A stretch of 52,544 nt of DNA, taken from positions 1 to 52,544 of the forward strand of contig JAIRZI010000073.1 in NCBI GenBank assembly GCA_031267295.1, written 5' to 3'. Positions 9,191 to 18,377 of this stretch are shown piece by piece. Both the position numbers and the translations under genes were made by a program. The stretch comes from Propionibacteriaceae bacterium (lineage in GTDB: Bacteria; Actinomycetota; Actinomycetes; Propionibacteriales; Propionibacteriaceae). Positions within the stretch are counted from its first letter, which is position 1, and every line of letters starts with the position of its first letter. The notes under the pieces were generated by a model that saw nothing but the letters and a program-made list of their open reading frames with translations, made no database searches and was not told the origin of the DNA.

Positions 9191-9358
9191 TTAAGGATAC
9201 GCTGATTAATGCTGTGTTGTCGGTGGGGCATCAGGCGGGATGAGATTCACACCCCATATATTGTGGGTGGACTGGGTGTCCATCACAATATATGGGGTGT
9301 GAAGATCGCCCGATCTGATGTTCCAACGGTGACACATGATTAATCAGTGTTTCCTTAA
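9191..9358. repeat. Long palindromic element between trxB and the antiporter gene
   Basis: The intergenic region between two convergent genes folds into one long imperfect inverted repeat. ttaagg at 9191 pairs with ccttaa at 9353-9358, and several partly matched blocks lie between. The core is a perfect 20-bp arm pair (9246-9265 ttcacaccccatatattgtg; 9284-9303) around an 18-nt loop. It contains no ORF. The end resembles the shared gaaaatcagtg terminus seen at 378 and 14829. It may serve as a bidirectional terminator, although no T-run was seen. Confidence 0.65.
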
Positions 9359-9406
9359 ACAACCTTGGTAAGAATGAACCGTTTATAGCGCAACCAATTT
9401 GAGTAT

Positions 9407-11182
9407 TTAATCTTGCCGCAGTCGCAGTTCCACACCGAGTTGTTCAGCATCTAGCTGCATCAATTTTGTCTCCAGTAGACCACTAGGGAAAGTGCCAAGG
9501 TCACGGATGCGCAGCAGTTCACTACGTTGAGCTTCTATGATCTCCAACCGCAGTTCGACTGCCTCCACGCTCTCGGCAGCGGTGTTGGTTTGCTCACCCA
9601 CCCGTAGCGCCGTCTCCATGAGTTTCCGGGCGGCATGTACGCTCTCAGCCGAGTATGCGCTACCGTCTTTCCGTCGCCACTGCCCAGCGTCCAGTTCGCT
9701 TAGTGCCGCTCGATTTAGCTGTACCCGCAACGCACTGGTCAGTTCTGCGTCAGCGCTCGGATCGCGGGGCGACAACTTGAGTGCTTTAACTAGTAACGCC
9801 AGAGTTCCGCCTTGGATCAGCAGAGTACCAGCAGCCACCACAAACGCTGTCAATATCAACAGTGACCGATGCGGTGTGCTCAGCGGTAACGATTGTGCGG
9901 CCGCTAAAGTGATAGCGCCACGCATACCAGCCACTACCAATATCGCCCCATCTTTCCATCCGAACTGTTCAGCGGCCAGATAATCTAGGTCTGCTTGCTG
10001 TTTTTCCAACAACTTACGTAACCGGCCACGCCGGTAGGTTCCACTTTCACGCCCCATACGTGCCGTAGTCGCAACAAACGCCGCCGCAGGAGCCACCAAC
10101 CTGGGAACCGGCGCTACTGAAGTCGAGTCAGCTTCCTCCAACCACTCCTGCAACAATGTGATGCGCTCCTGTCGCTCCCCTAAACGTTGGGTACGGCGCG
10201 ATAGCAGATGCACAGCACCCGCCACAAACACACTACGAATCACAATCACCACTGTGGCCGCTGCCGCCCCCAAGCCAAGCGCTAACCATTCGTTTTGGTG
10301 CGTGATAACCGCATCTTCATGCAACGCGAACAACTGCAACCCCATCAACAAAAAGATAGCGCTTTCCAGCAGTAACTCTATGGTGCGCCAGACGGCGCGT
10401 TCCGTTATACGCACTTCACTCGGTAGATGTTTCGCAGTATGGTCACCGGTGATCAGCCCTGCTACCACAGCAGCCACTAAGCCGGATGCGCCCAAATGTT
10501 CAGCGGGTAAAAACGCCAAGAACGGCACTACCAACGAAAATGCCACGTTGGATGCCACTTGCGCAATTCGACGCCGCACTGCGAGGTTGATATAGCCCAC
10601 TGCCAACCCGATGCCTATCGCCACCACCACCGCATACACAAAATCTAACGTTATGTGCCAAAACGAGAAACTGGCCGACACTGCGGCAATAGCGGAACGC
10701 AGTAGCACCAACGCAGAAGCGTCATTGAATAGCGCTTCACCCTCCAACACTGTCACAATGCGTTGTGACGCACCGGACTGCCGCACAATAGTGGTGGCCA
10801 CTGCGTCGGTCGGTGACACAATAGCTCCGACGGCGATCCCCACTCCGAGCGGCAAACTTGGCACCAGCCATACCAACAAAAATCCCACACTGACAGCAGA
10901 CGCGACAACTAGTAACACCGCGAACAGTGAAATCGTAGGTAGATCGCGGCGAAACTCCATTAGGGGCGTGTTCACCGCCGTGGAGTAAAGCAGTAACGGT
11001 AGCATCCCTCCAAGCACCCACTCGGGATCAATTTCGATGGGCTTAACAAACGGTAGTAAACTCACCCCGATACCAAGCAACACCAACATAAGAGGTGCCG
11101 CTACCCCGAAACGTGGTGCCAGCGAGGTGACAAACACCACCGCAACAATTCCGATCACCCCAATTATTAATATCTGTTCCAT
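9407..11182 (-). CDS. CPA1-family Na+/H+ antiporter
   Basis: Predicted cytoplasmic-membrane antiporter exchanging Na+ (or K+) for H+ for pH and salt balance. The 591-residue protein has an N-terminal block of about 12 hydrophobic segments. It shows the CPA1 signatures IVSPTDAVATT and LEGEALFNDASALV, whose acidic residues bind the ion. A hydrophilic insert lies at about 330-400 (GERQERITLLQEWLEEADS...) before the last membrane helices. A cytoplasmic tail of about 120 residues, rich in charged helices, follows. GGAGTAGTT precedes the ATG. This long-tailed form fits the bacterial NhaP/YjcE type. It is transcribed alone, leftward. Confidence 0.9.
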   Translation of the reverse strand: MEQILIIGVIGIVAVVFVTSLAPRFGVAAPLMLVLLGIGVSLLPFVKPIEIDPEWVLGGMLPLLLYSTAVNTPLMEFRRDLPTISLFAVLLVVASAVSVGFLLVWLVPSLPLGVGIAVGAIVSPTDAVATTIVRQSGASQRIVTVLEGEALFNDASALVLLRSAIAAVSASFSFWHITLDFVYAVVVAIGIGLAVGYINLAVRRRIAQVASNVAFSLVVPFLAFLPAEHLGASGLVAAVVAGLITGDHTAKHLPSEVRITERAVWRTIELLLESAIFLLMGLQLFALHEDAVITHQNEWLALGLGAAAATVVIVIRSVFVAGAVHLLSRRTQRLGERQERITLLQEWLEEADSTSVAPVPRLVAPAAAFVATTARMGRESGTYRRGRLRKLLEKQQADLDYLAAEQFGWKDGAILVVAGMRGAITLAAAQSLPLSTPHRSLLILTAFVVAAGTLLIQGGTLALLVKALKLSPRDPSADAELTSALRVQLNRAALSELDAGQWRRKDGSAYSAESVHAARKLMETALRVGEQTNTAAESVEAVELRLEIIEAQRSELLRIRDLGTFPSGLLETKLMQLDAEQLGVELRLRQD

Positions 11183-11504
11183 AACTACTCCATATGTTTT
11201 CTCACAAGATTAGTGCGTCCGTAGGGTTGAGCGTTGGCACGCACCCCCAGCAACGTAAATATCACAACCGCGATAGTACCCCAATTAAATACCTCAAACC
11301 ATGCGGCTAAATTACTTACCTTAGTAGTGCCTTACTATAGCTGCGATAGTGTCTCACTAGCCTATATTCTTCCTGCAATCGTCAAAACGCTCACTGGGTG
11401 TGGGGTATACACCAGCAACAGCAACTACGCTGTAAGTGTTCATCAGTTAAATTATGCTCTCAAACAATTCGCGGTAGCTCCCGCATTATCGTTTGAAACG
11501 ACAA
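11183..11504. other. Gene-free intergenic stretch
   Basis: A 322-bp gap between lysS and the antiporter gene, both leftward. It must carry the end of the lysS transcript and the antiporter promoter. No convincing terminator hairpin, RNA gene or strong promoter pair was found. A rightward ORF here (11234-11563) has no homology I recognise and overlaps lysS, so it is not called. Confidence 0.5.
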
Positions 11505-13070
11505 CTAACCCTGTGGTCGTAGTAGCGGGAACAGTATCGTTTCACGGATACCGGCGTTGCTGAACAACATAACCAAACGATCAACTCCCAATCCCATACC
11601 TCCGAGCGGCGGACAGCCCTGTTCCAGAGCCGTTAGAAACTCTTCGTCTAACTGCATCGCCTCTGGGTCACCAGCCGCAGCCTGCAACGACTGAGCACTT
11701 AGAATCTCTCGCTGAATCACCGGGTCGATCAGTTCGGTGTAACCGGTGCCGCGTTCCATACCGCCAATGATGAGATCCCATGCTTCGATCAGTCCCGGCT
11801 TTGAGCGGTGCCGTCTGGCCAGCGGTTGAATGACAGCGGGATAGTCACATACATACGTTGGTTGCAACAACGTCGGCTCCACCAGATCGTCAAATAACCC
11901 CTTAGCCAAGCGATCAGCTCCCCATTTCGGGTCATACGTCAACCCTCGCTTAGTAGCAGCGGCGGACAACACCGCATACTCGGTGTTGACATCCACTTCA
12001 AATCCGAGTGCTTCGGAGAGTCCTTCGTACATTGGCAACCAACGCCATTCGCCGTTAAGGTCTATTACCTGAGCGTCAGGTCGGGTGATCTGCCGCGACC
12101 CCACCACATCGGCAGCATCCAGCAACAACTCTTTGGTGAACTGCGCGATAGTAAATTGATCACCCCAACTCTGATACGCCTCCAGCATGGTGAACTCTGG
12201 GCTATGCGACGAATCGACACCCTCATTACGAAACACCCGCCCGATCTCGTATACTCGGTCGGCACCACCACTCATCACCCGTTTGAGGTATAACTCCAGC
12301 GCGATACGTAAACTCATCGGCAGATTGAAAGCATTCAGATGAGTGTTAAACGGACGCGCCGCCGCGCCGCCGTGTATCGTCTGCAATACTGGAGTTTCCA
12401 CCTCAATGAACCCCCACCGTTCACAAGTTTTTCGCAATGCTGACGTGATTGCGGCTCGCAACCGCACCATTTCCCGAGCCGCAACGCGGGCAATTAAATC
12501 ATTGTGACGCTGACGTACCCGGGACTCCTCAGATAAATCCTTGTGCAACACTGGCAAGGGGCGAAGCGCTTTCGATGCCATCCGCCACTCGGCTGCCAGC
12601 ACTGAAAGTTCGCCGCGTTTTGAGGCGATGACGCGCCCGCGCAGCCATACGAAATCGCCCAGATCAACAACAGCTTTCCAGGCATCTAACGCCGTCTCCC
12701 CCACCTCGACAAGGGAAAGCATCACCTGCAGACGCTCACCATTCTCAGTAAGGGTAAATCCGTCTTGCAAAGTGGCGAAACACAGTTTTCCAGTGTTGCG
12801 CGCAAATATCACCCGACCGCCGATAGTCACCTCATCGTAAGTTTCCTCGCCGATACCTAAGTGACCCCACTGTTTTCTGACCTCGGACAGGGTATGCGTG
12901 CGGCTCAGATCCGCAGGATACGCCGCAACGCCGCCGTCTAACAACCGCTGTCGTTTCTCGCGACGTAAGCGCAACTGCTCGGGAAGATTTTCGTCACTGA
13001 ATCCAGTGGCACGCTCTGTGCCGGGTTCTATGACGCTTTCAGCAGAAGTTTCTTCGCTCAAAGCGGGCAC
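11505..13070 (-). CDS. lysS: Lysyl-tRNA synthetase, class II
   Basis: Charges tRNA-Lys with lysine. The N-terminal OB-fold anticodon domain is visible (GGRVIFARNTGKLCFATLQD, about residues 85-104). Class II motif 2 is FRNEGVDSSHSPEFTMLEAY and motif 3 ends in GMGLGVDRLVMLF. The 521-residue length fits bacterial LysRS with a short disordered N-terminal extension. The GTG start directly abuts the TAG of crgA with no spacer, and the GGAAG ribosome site lies inside the last crgA codons. The two genes are therefore probably co-transcribed and translationally coupled. Confidence 0.93.
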   Translation of the reverse strand: MPALSEETSAESVIEPGTERATGFSDENLPEQLRLRREKRQRLLDGGVAAYPADLSRTHTLSEVRKQWGHLGIGEETYDEVTIGGRVIFARNTGKLCFATLQDGFTLTENGERLQVMLSLVEVGETALDAWKAVVDLGDFVWLRGRVIASKRGELSVLAAEWRMASKALRPLPVLHKDLSEESRVRQRHNDLIARVAAREMVRLRAAITSALRKTCERWGFIEVETPVLQTIHGGAAARPFNTHLNAFNLPMSLRIALELYLKRVMSGGADRVYEIGRVFRNEGVDSSHSPEFTMLEAYQSWGDQFTIAQFTKELLLDAADVVGSRQITRPDAQVIDLNGEWRWLPMYEGLSEALGFEVDVNTEYAVLSAAATKRGLTYDPKWGADRLAKGLFDDLVEPTLLQPTYVCDYPAVIQPLARRHRSKPGLIEAWDLIIGGMERGTGYTELIDPVIQREILSAQSLQAAAGDPEAMQLDEEFLTALEQGCPPLGGMGLGVDRLVMLFSNAGIRETILFPLLRPQG

Positions 13071-13364
13071 CTACTTCCAAGCGGTAGAAACTACGAAGCC
13101 AGCTAGGATAAACCCGAGCGCCACCAAAATGTTGCCATCGCCTAAGGAAGCCATAAAAGGGATACTCCTACCGGCTATATAAAACACCACTAACCATGCC
13201 ACGCCAAACAGAAATAACGGTACAAACACCCACGGCACCCAATTACGGGCACCCGAAAGCCGAACCTTCTCTTCGGCGTTCTCACTGCGATGCTGCGCTA
13301 AAGTGCGTGCTCGCTTATTAGCCAGCTTCTCAGATGCCTTCTGGCGTCCCTTCGATTCAGGCAC
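13071..13364 (-). CDS. crgA: Cell division protein CrgA
   Basis: Small membrane protein that binds FtsZ, FtsQ, FtsI and the PBPs and helps assemble the actinobacterial divisome. The predicted product is 97 residues from a GTG (V/M-PESKGRQKASEK). A strong GAGGAG ribosome site lies 5 bases upstream; longer in-frame starts lack support. The N-terminal half is basic and cytoplasmic. Two membrane helices follow (WVFVPLFLFGVAWLVVFYIA and LVALGFILAGFVVSTAWK). The PxSK start and two-helix architecture match CrgA of mycobacteria and streptomycetes, where the gene also lies close to the pknB operon. Confidence 0.88.
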   Translation of the reverse strand: MPESKGRQKASEKLANKRARTLAQHRSENAEEKVRLSGARNWVPWVFVPLFLFGVAWLVVFYIAGRSIPFMASLGDGNILVALGFILAGFVVSTAWK

Positions 13365-13496
13365 ATCAACTCCTCTACCGATGAGGTGCAACCTCAACAA
13401 GACCAACACCCGAAGCTTACCCGATAGACTGGAAAGACAGTTACCTGAGGTCACTCTTATGCCCTGAAGTTGACCACATAACTTAAGGAGTTTCAA

Positions 13497-14684
13497 GTGT
13501 TGCGTCAGTTGCCCGTACTGTTGGTGATTCTTAGTGCGATGGTAATTTTTGTGATTTGGCGAGTGGCGTTTGCCAATAAACTGTCGCGCAAACAAAAAGC
13601 CTGGGTTATCCCCAGCACGCTGCTCATCATTGCATACGGTTTAAGCTCGCTACCGCTCGGCATGGGCACGTTAAACAGCCGTAGCAAGGAGTTATATCTT
13701 TTCATTATCGGCGGTTACCTCACCTTAATCATGTTGCTGTATTTATTTCTTGGGTTGATCGTAGTGATGGTGATCTCTGTGATGTGGCGCATGGTGACCG
13801 ACACCGACTCTGACGATAGCGCAGCGCAACGAGTGCGGTTTATGCGCAAAGCCACCATAGCGATACTGGCTATCGCACTGGGTATCACGGGTTGGGGTTA
13901 TTTGCAGGCTCGTACCCCAAAGCTCACCCACGTCGATTATTACCACAAACAGGTGCCCAGCGAATTCAACGGCTTCACTATTGCGTTGATCACCGACCTA
14001 CATATCGGCTCTGGTCATGGCGGAGAATGGCTCACCCAAGTGGTGTCTCAAGTGAACTCCGCACAACCTGACCTCATCGTCATTGCTGGTGACCTGGTAG
14101 ACGGCACCCCGGAAAGTACCGGTGACGATCTGGAGCCGCTCACTAAACTTTCGGCACCATACGGCGTTTATATCACCACAGGAAATCACGAGTTTTACTC
14201 TGGAGCCGCCGCCTGGGCACAGTTCTGGGCGGAACACGCCATCCCGGTGCTAGACAACGAGTCAGTAGTTATCCGGCGAGCTGGGGCGAGTTTTGATTTA
14301 GTGGGCATCAACGACCGTACTGGTAGCACGCCGTATCAACCCGATCTCAGTGCCGCCATCAATTCGCTCTCTACCTGGGGTGTACTCCCCGCCGATACTA
14401 CGCGCTTACGTATTTTAGCCGCGCACCAACCAGTGCAGGCGATAGCGGACGACGGTCTGGCCGAGCGCCTCGGCGTTGATCTCCAACTCTCCGGGCACAC
14501 TCATGGCGGGCAGGTATGGCCACTGCATCTGCTGGTGAAACTTCAACAACCTGTCGTCTCCGGTGTGCATGAAATCAGTGGCATCACCGTCATTACTTCG
14601 CGGGGCGCTGGTACCTGGGGGCCGCCAGTACGTGTACTAGCCGACCCCGAGATAGTGCTTGTCACTTTGCATAACGAAAGTTAA
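13497..14684 (+). CDS. Membrane-anchored metallophosphoesterase (YkuE-like)
   Basis: Calcineurin-like phosphoesterase with an N-terminal membrane part (four hydrophobic segments within residues 1-140) and a C-terminal catalytic domain. The metal-binding motifs appear in order: DLH (ALITDLHIGSG), GDLVDG, GNHE (TTGNHEFY), and GHTHGGQVW. The substrate is unknown; relatives act on phospholipid head groups or lipid pyrophosphates, which would suit the wall-synthesis neighbourhood. The GTG start has an AAGGAG site 7-8 bases upstream. The gene lies head-to-head with crgA and tail-to-tail with pknB. Confidence 0.88.
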   Translation: MLRQLPVLLVILSAMVIFVIWRVAFANKLSRKQKAWVIPSTLLIIAYGLSSLPLGMGTLNSRSKELYLFIIGGYLTLIMLLYLFLGLIVVMVISVMWRMVTDTDSDDSAAQRVRFMRKATIAILAIALGITGWGYLQARTPKLTHVDYYHKQVPSEFNGFTIALITDLHIGSGHGGEWLTQVVSQVNSAQPDLIVIAGDLVDGTPESTGDDLEPLTKLSAPYGVYITTGNHEFYSGAAAWAQFWAEHAIPVLDNESVVIRRAGASFDLVGINDRTGSTPYQPDLSAAINSLSTWGVLPADTTRLRILAAHQPVQAIADDGLAERLGVDLQLSGHTHGGQVWPLHLLVKLQQPVVSGVHEISGITVITSRGAGTWGPPVRVLADPEIVLVTLHNES

Positions 14685-14847
14685 AGAAGCATTGGTTTTC
14701 TCGGTGTATGCCACTGGGACGACAAATGATGAGATTCTTCTAATACATCTGGTGAGTGAAATGAACACTCATTACAAGATGCAGTAGCAGAAGATCGTCC
14801 GATTAAGCCGTTCCGGGAACCGTGCAGCGAAAATCAGTGTTTTCCTA
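14685..14847. repeat. Palindromic element between convergent genes
   Basis: Fills the gap after the metallophosphoesterase gene. Outer ends are inverted (agaagcattggttttctcgg / cgaaaatcagtgttttcct). The centre forms a hairpin, catct..tgagtg / cactcat..agatg around aaatgaa. Its right end (gaaaatcagtgttttccta) is shared with 378-396 and resembles 9341-9358. It is non-coding; a degenerate MITE or a transcription barrier is possible. Confidence 0.5.
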
Positions 14848-14908
14848 AGAGGTACCCCGACCTGGTTTACCTTAAGGTAGTGTGAGTTAACCTCTTGCTG
14901 CGTGCGTT

Positions 14909-16762
14909 CTACCCGCCGCTTTCTTCGGTTTTTGTCGGATCTGTTGGCGTGGTGGGCGGGTCAGTGCTGGGCGGTGGCGGTTCCGGACTTTTTACTCGCG
15001 GTATGGCGATAGTCACCGTCACATACTCAGTACGTGATGCCGGTACAAGTGCTGCAGGAGTTTGGCCGATCACCGTTCCAGGTTCCTCATCACTTTCGAC
15101 AGTATTTGCCGAGAAAATCTTGAAACCGGCACTTGCTGCCGCTTCCTTAGCCTGCTCCTCGGTCATAGCGTATAAGTTCGGCATCATCGACTTTCCAGAT
15201 GCCAAATACACCGTAATTCGCTCCACTAACTTCACAGTGGTACCCATATCCGGGCTGGTTCCCGTCACCTGACCCACCAAAAAATCAATCGGCTCAGTGG
15301 CCATATCGGCAGTCTGTATCACCACGTCTGTGAACCCTAAAGTGGTCAATTCGCGTTTAGCTTGCGCTTCCGTCAGCCCAAGCAACGACATTGGTATGGT
15401 CATCTGATCCGGGCCATCGTTTAGATAAATCTTGACGGTGGAGCCGATCGGTACTTCATTGTGTGCCGGCGGGTCTTGGTCAACTATCGTGCCTTTAGTG
15501 TCCGCCGGGCCAGTGACATGAACAACTTCCCACACCAAGTTTGAGTTACTCACTGTGGATTTGGCAGCCGTCTCGTTGTAACCAATCACAGGGGGCACGA
15601 TCGCCTTATCATCCGTAGCTCCCCAAATCCTGAACAGCACCACGCCAAGCGCAGCGAACAACACCACCAACAATCCGATAAGAATGAACGTCGCCGGAGA
15701 CATCCGAGCGCGTTCCGGTTCGTACTCCTCAGTTTCGTTCACTAGCTGAGCGCGAAATCCTCCCAAAGTGGGGGAGAACTCGTTAGGTACCTCGCTCACC
15801 GGCAGCAATCTAGTTGCGTCGGCACTCATGGAGGGCGGGGTCTGCAAAGCGGCTGCGTTCGCCCGATCAGCGATTATCACATCAGCAACGGGACGGGCTG
15901 CCGACGGATACACCAAGCCACCCGCGAGCATTTGGGTGATGTCGTCCAGCATCTCGGCAGCGTTCTGATACCGATCAAGCGGGCTTTTTTGAAGTGCTTT
16001 CATCACGATGGCATCCATCGTGGCGGTAGTAGAAACGTTCAATTGTGACGGCGGCACCGGCATTTCTCGCACATGCTGATACGCCACACTAACCGGCGAA
16101 TCTCCAGTGAAAGGCGGCCTGCCGGTGAGCAGTTCGTAAAGCAGACAACCCACAGCGTAGATGTCGGAACGCGCGTCCACCGTATCGCCGCGCGCTTGCT
16201 CCGGCGATAGGTACTGCGCAGTGCCGATGACTGTCGCCGTCTGTGTCATGGTGGCATCGGCATCGGCAACAGCTCTAGCGATACCGAAATCCATCACCTT
16301 TACCTGACCATCGGTGGTGATCATCACGTTCGCAGGTTTAATATCACGATGGATGATTCCTCTACTGTGCGAGAACCCCACCGCATCCAATACACCGGTA
16401 ACATACTCGAAAGCCCTAGTCGGGCCGATTATGACACCTCTGCGCATCATCTCGCGCAACGTCTCGCCCGACACCAACTCCATCACGATATACGGCACCA
16501 AAATGGAGTTTGTTGGGTCAACCTCAGCACCGGTGTCATACACGGCTACGATGTTCGGATGGTTCATTCCTGCTGCCGACTGCGCCTCGCGCTGAAAACG
16601 AGCCTGGAACACCGGGTCGGACGCTAAATCTGGCCGTAGCCGTTTTACAGCAACTTGGCGATCAAGCCGGGAATCACTGGCACGCCAAACTTCGGCCATA
16701 CCGCCGCGCCCAATAACGTCTTCCAGACGGTAACGTCCGGTAAGGACTATGGGTTTAGTCAT
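14909..16762 (-). CDS. pknB: PASTA-domain Ser/Thr protein kinase PknB
   Basis: Sensor kinase that binds muropeptides or lipid II and phosphorylates wall-synthesis and division proteins. The cytoplasmic kinase domain (about residues 10-275) is intact: GRGGMAEVW, VAVK with Lys40, HRDIKPAN with Asp140, DFG at 158-160 and SPEQARG. A juxtamembrane linker, one membrane helix (about 356-380) and three extracellular PASTA repeats (about 388-450, 452-520, 521-590) follow. A Pro/Thr-rich tail ends the protein. It is the last gene of the fhaA-to-pknB operon. No second kinase (pknA) is present in the operon. GGAAAGGTG precedes the ATG. Confidence 0.95.
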   Translation of the reverse strand: MTKPIVLTGRYRLEDVIGRGGMAEVWRASDSRLDRQVAVKRLRPDLASDPVFQARFQREAQSAAGMNHPNIVAVYDTGAEVDPTNSILVPYIVMELVSGETLREMMRRGVIIGPTRAFEYVTGVLDAVGFSHSRGIIHRDIKPANVMITTDGQVKVMDFGIARAVADADATMTQTATVIGTAQYLSPEQARGDTVDARSDIYAVGCLLYELLTGRPPFTGDSPVSVAYQHVREMPVPPSQLNVSTTATMDAIVMKALQKSPLDRYQNAAEMLDDITQMLAGGLVYPSAARPVADVIIADRANAAALQTPPSMSADATRLLPVSEVPNEFSPTLGGFRAQLVNETEEYEPERARMSPATFILIGLLVVLFAALGVVLFRIWGATDDKAIVPPVIGYNETAAKSTVSNSNLVWEVVHVTGPADTKGTIVDQDPPAHNEVPIGSTVKIYLNDGPDQMTIPMSLLGLTEAQAKRELTTLGFTDVVIQTADMATEPIDFLVGQVTGTSPDMGTTVKLVERITVYLASGKSMMPNLYAMTEEQAKEAAASAGFKIFSANTVESDEEPGTVIGQTPAALVPASRTEYVTVTIAIPRVKSPEPPPPSTDPPTTPTDPTKTEESGG

Positions 16763-16947
16763 AAGACACCTTTCCAGTCAGCATCTGATACCAATAAGCA
16801 GCTATGCAACCGCATAGGGTGGGTAGTATCAATACCGCTTCGTCGCATCAGCCAGAATACGCGGGCAGAGGGACATTTGCCTATATCAAACTGTGCTAGC
16901 TGAGATACTTCTAAGCAAATGACGGCTGACGCTGAGAACTTCTTCAT
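16759..16947 (-). CDS. Possible small ORF bridging pbpA and pknB
   Basis: A 62-codon reading frame fills the 181-bp gap between pbpA and pknB. It shares ATGA overlaps at both ends: its ATG overlaps the pbpA stop, and its TGA overlaps the pknB start. The product (MKKFSASAVICLEV...) has no membrane segment and matches nothing I know. The spot is where pknA lies in many actinobacteria. An open frame of this length is not rare by chance, and its 3' end contains the pknB ribosome site, so it may simply be a leader. Low confidence. Confidence 0.3.
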   Translation of the reverse strand: MKKFSASAVICLEVSQLAQFDIGKCPSARVFWLMRRSGIDTTHPMRLHSCLLVSDADWKGVL

Positions 16948-18377
16948 CGCAACGCCTCCGCTACCGTTCGGAACATTCGTCCAGCCACTAAGCTAGAGCT
17001 AGCCGCAGCGCCGTCCGGAGTATGTTCCACGAAAATAGTAATAGCAACATGCGGCTCGCTCACAAATCCAGTAAACCAGTAGTACACCGGGCGGGACGGG
17101 TCGGATTGCGCAGTGCCGGTCTTACCGCCGATGCTCAAACCACTGATACCGGCAGCATCCGCACCGCCAGAAGTGACGTTCTCCACCATCATGTTCTGCA
17201 GCAACTGCGCCGACTGCGCACTCAACGACTGCCGCAACACCCGCTTAGCGTGAATGCTTAACACTGAAAGATCAGGATTGCGCACCTCACTCACTAGATA
17301 CGGTTCCATCTGCACCCCATTGTTTGCAATCGCCGCCGATACCATAGCCATCTGTAGCGGGCTAGCGCTCACCTCGTACTGTCCGATGGCGCTCATCGCC
17401 AACGAAGCTAGGTCTTGATCGGTTGGGAACCGACTGACGGCTGACCAAATATCTGAACTCACCGCACTATTGAAACCAAACGCTTCAGCCTGACGACGTA
17501 GTGCCGCTTCGCCTAACGCCATACCGATGTTCGCATACGCAGTGTTGCAACTCACTTTCAGTGCGTCCAACATGGTGATGCGATCAGCACCACACGAAGC
17601 ATCGGCAAAATTGGTGAGCACATGATCGGAATCCGGCAGTTGGAGACCACGCGGTGAATCCACCAGTGTATCGGGTCGCCAACCAGCCTCCAGTGCAGCA
17701 GCGGTGGTGACCAGCTTGAACGTCGAACCTGGCGGAAACACTTCTTTACCGGCTCGGTCGCTCAGCGGCTCGTTTGGATCGGCTAGCAACGCTTTCCAGT
17801 TGGCTTCCACAGCGTCATAATCCAAACTAGACAACATAGCCGGGTCATAACTAGGCATCGAAACGTACGCCAAAATCGCGCCAGTAGTGTAGTCGAGTAC
17901 CACTGCGCCGCCGCGATACCCTTGCATCGCATCCCAAGCCGCCTGTTGTACCTGCGGGTTGATGGTGGTCTGCACAATAGCGCCTGCTGTTTGTCGTCCC
18001 GCGAGAGCATCAATAATTCGATCAACTGATTGTGCAGCAGATGTGCCAGATAACTGCGCATTATAATCTTGCTCCAAGTGCGAACGACCATAGATGAAAG
18101 AGTAGTAACCGGTGACTGGGGCATACATCGCCCCGTTGGCATATACCCTGACGTTTGGAATGCGCGGGTCTCCAGAGGACGCAGTAGCGGCTATAGCAGT
18201 ATTGCCGGCCATGATCGGGCCGCGCGGCTGCCCAAACTGCTCCTCTTGTACCCGCCGGTTATGCACAGAGTTCAGCAGTTCATCGGAACGAAACAGATAC
18301 GAGACGCTGAGATTAACTAGTAGCGCCAAAAACATCAGACCAACGATGAACGCCACTCGGCGAACAGACTTGTTCAC
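16944..18377 (-). CDS. pbpA: Class B penicillin-binding protein PbpA
   Basis: Peptidoglycan D,D-transpeptidase that works with the RodA/FtsW glycosyltransferase encoded upstream. It has an N-terminal membrane anchor (about residues 8-29) and a short PBP dimerisation region. The transpeptidase domain carries all three motifs: SxxK (STFK, 218-221), SxN (SCN, 276-278) and KTG (419-421). The 477-residue length matches actinobacterial PbpA. The GTG start overlaps the rodA TAG by one base. Confidence 0.94.
   Translation of the reverse strand: MNKSVRRVAFIVGLMFLALLVNLSVSYLFRSDELLNSVHNRRVQEEQFGQPRGPIMAGNTAIAATASSGDPRIPNVRVYANGAMYAPVTGYYSFIYGRSHLEQDYNAQLSGTSAAQSVDRIIDALAGRQTAGAIVQTTINPQVQQAAWDAMQGYRGGAVVLDYTTGAILAYVSMPSYDPAMLSSLDYDAVEANWKALLADPNEPLSDRAGKEVFPPGSTFKLVTTAAALEAGWRPDTLVDSPRGLQLPDSDHVLTNFADASCGADRITMLDALKVSCNTAYANIGMALGEAALRRQAEAFGFNSAVSSDIWSAVSRFPTDQDLASLAMSAIGQYEVSASPLQMAMVSAAIANNGVQMEPYLVSEVRNPDLSVLSIHAKRVLRQSLSAQSAQLLQNMMVENVTSGGADAAGISGLSIGGKTGTAQSDPSRPVYYWFTGFVSEPHVAITIFVEHTPDGAAASSSLVAGRMFRTVAEALR

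Noticed and set aside
11234-11563. Rightward 109-codon ORF between lysS and the antiporter gene
   Set aside because: It overlaps the end of lysS, has no ribosome site and no protein-like pattern.
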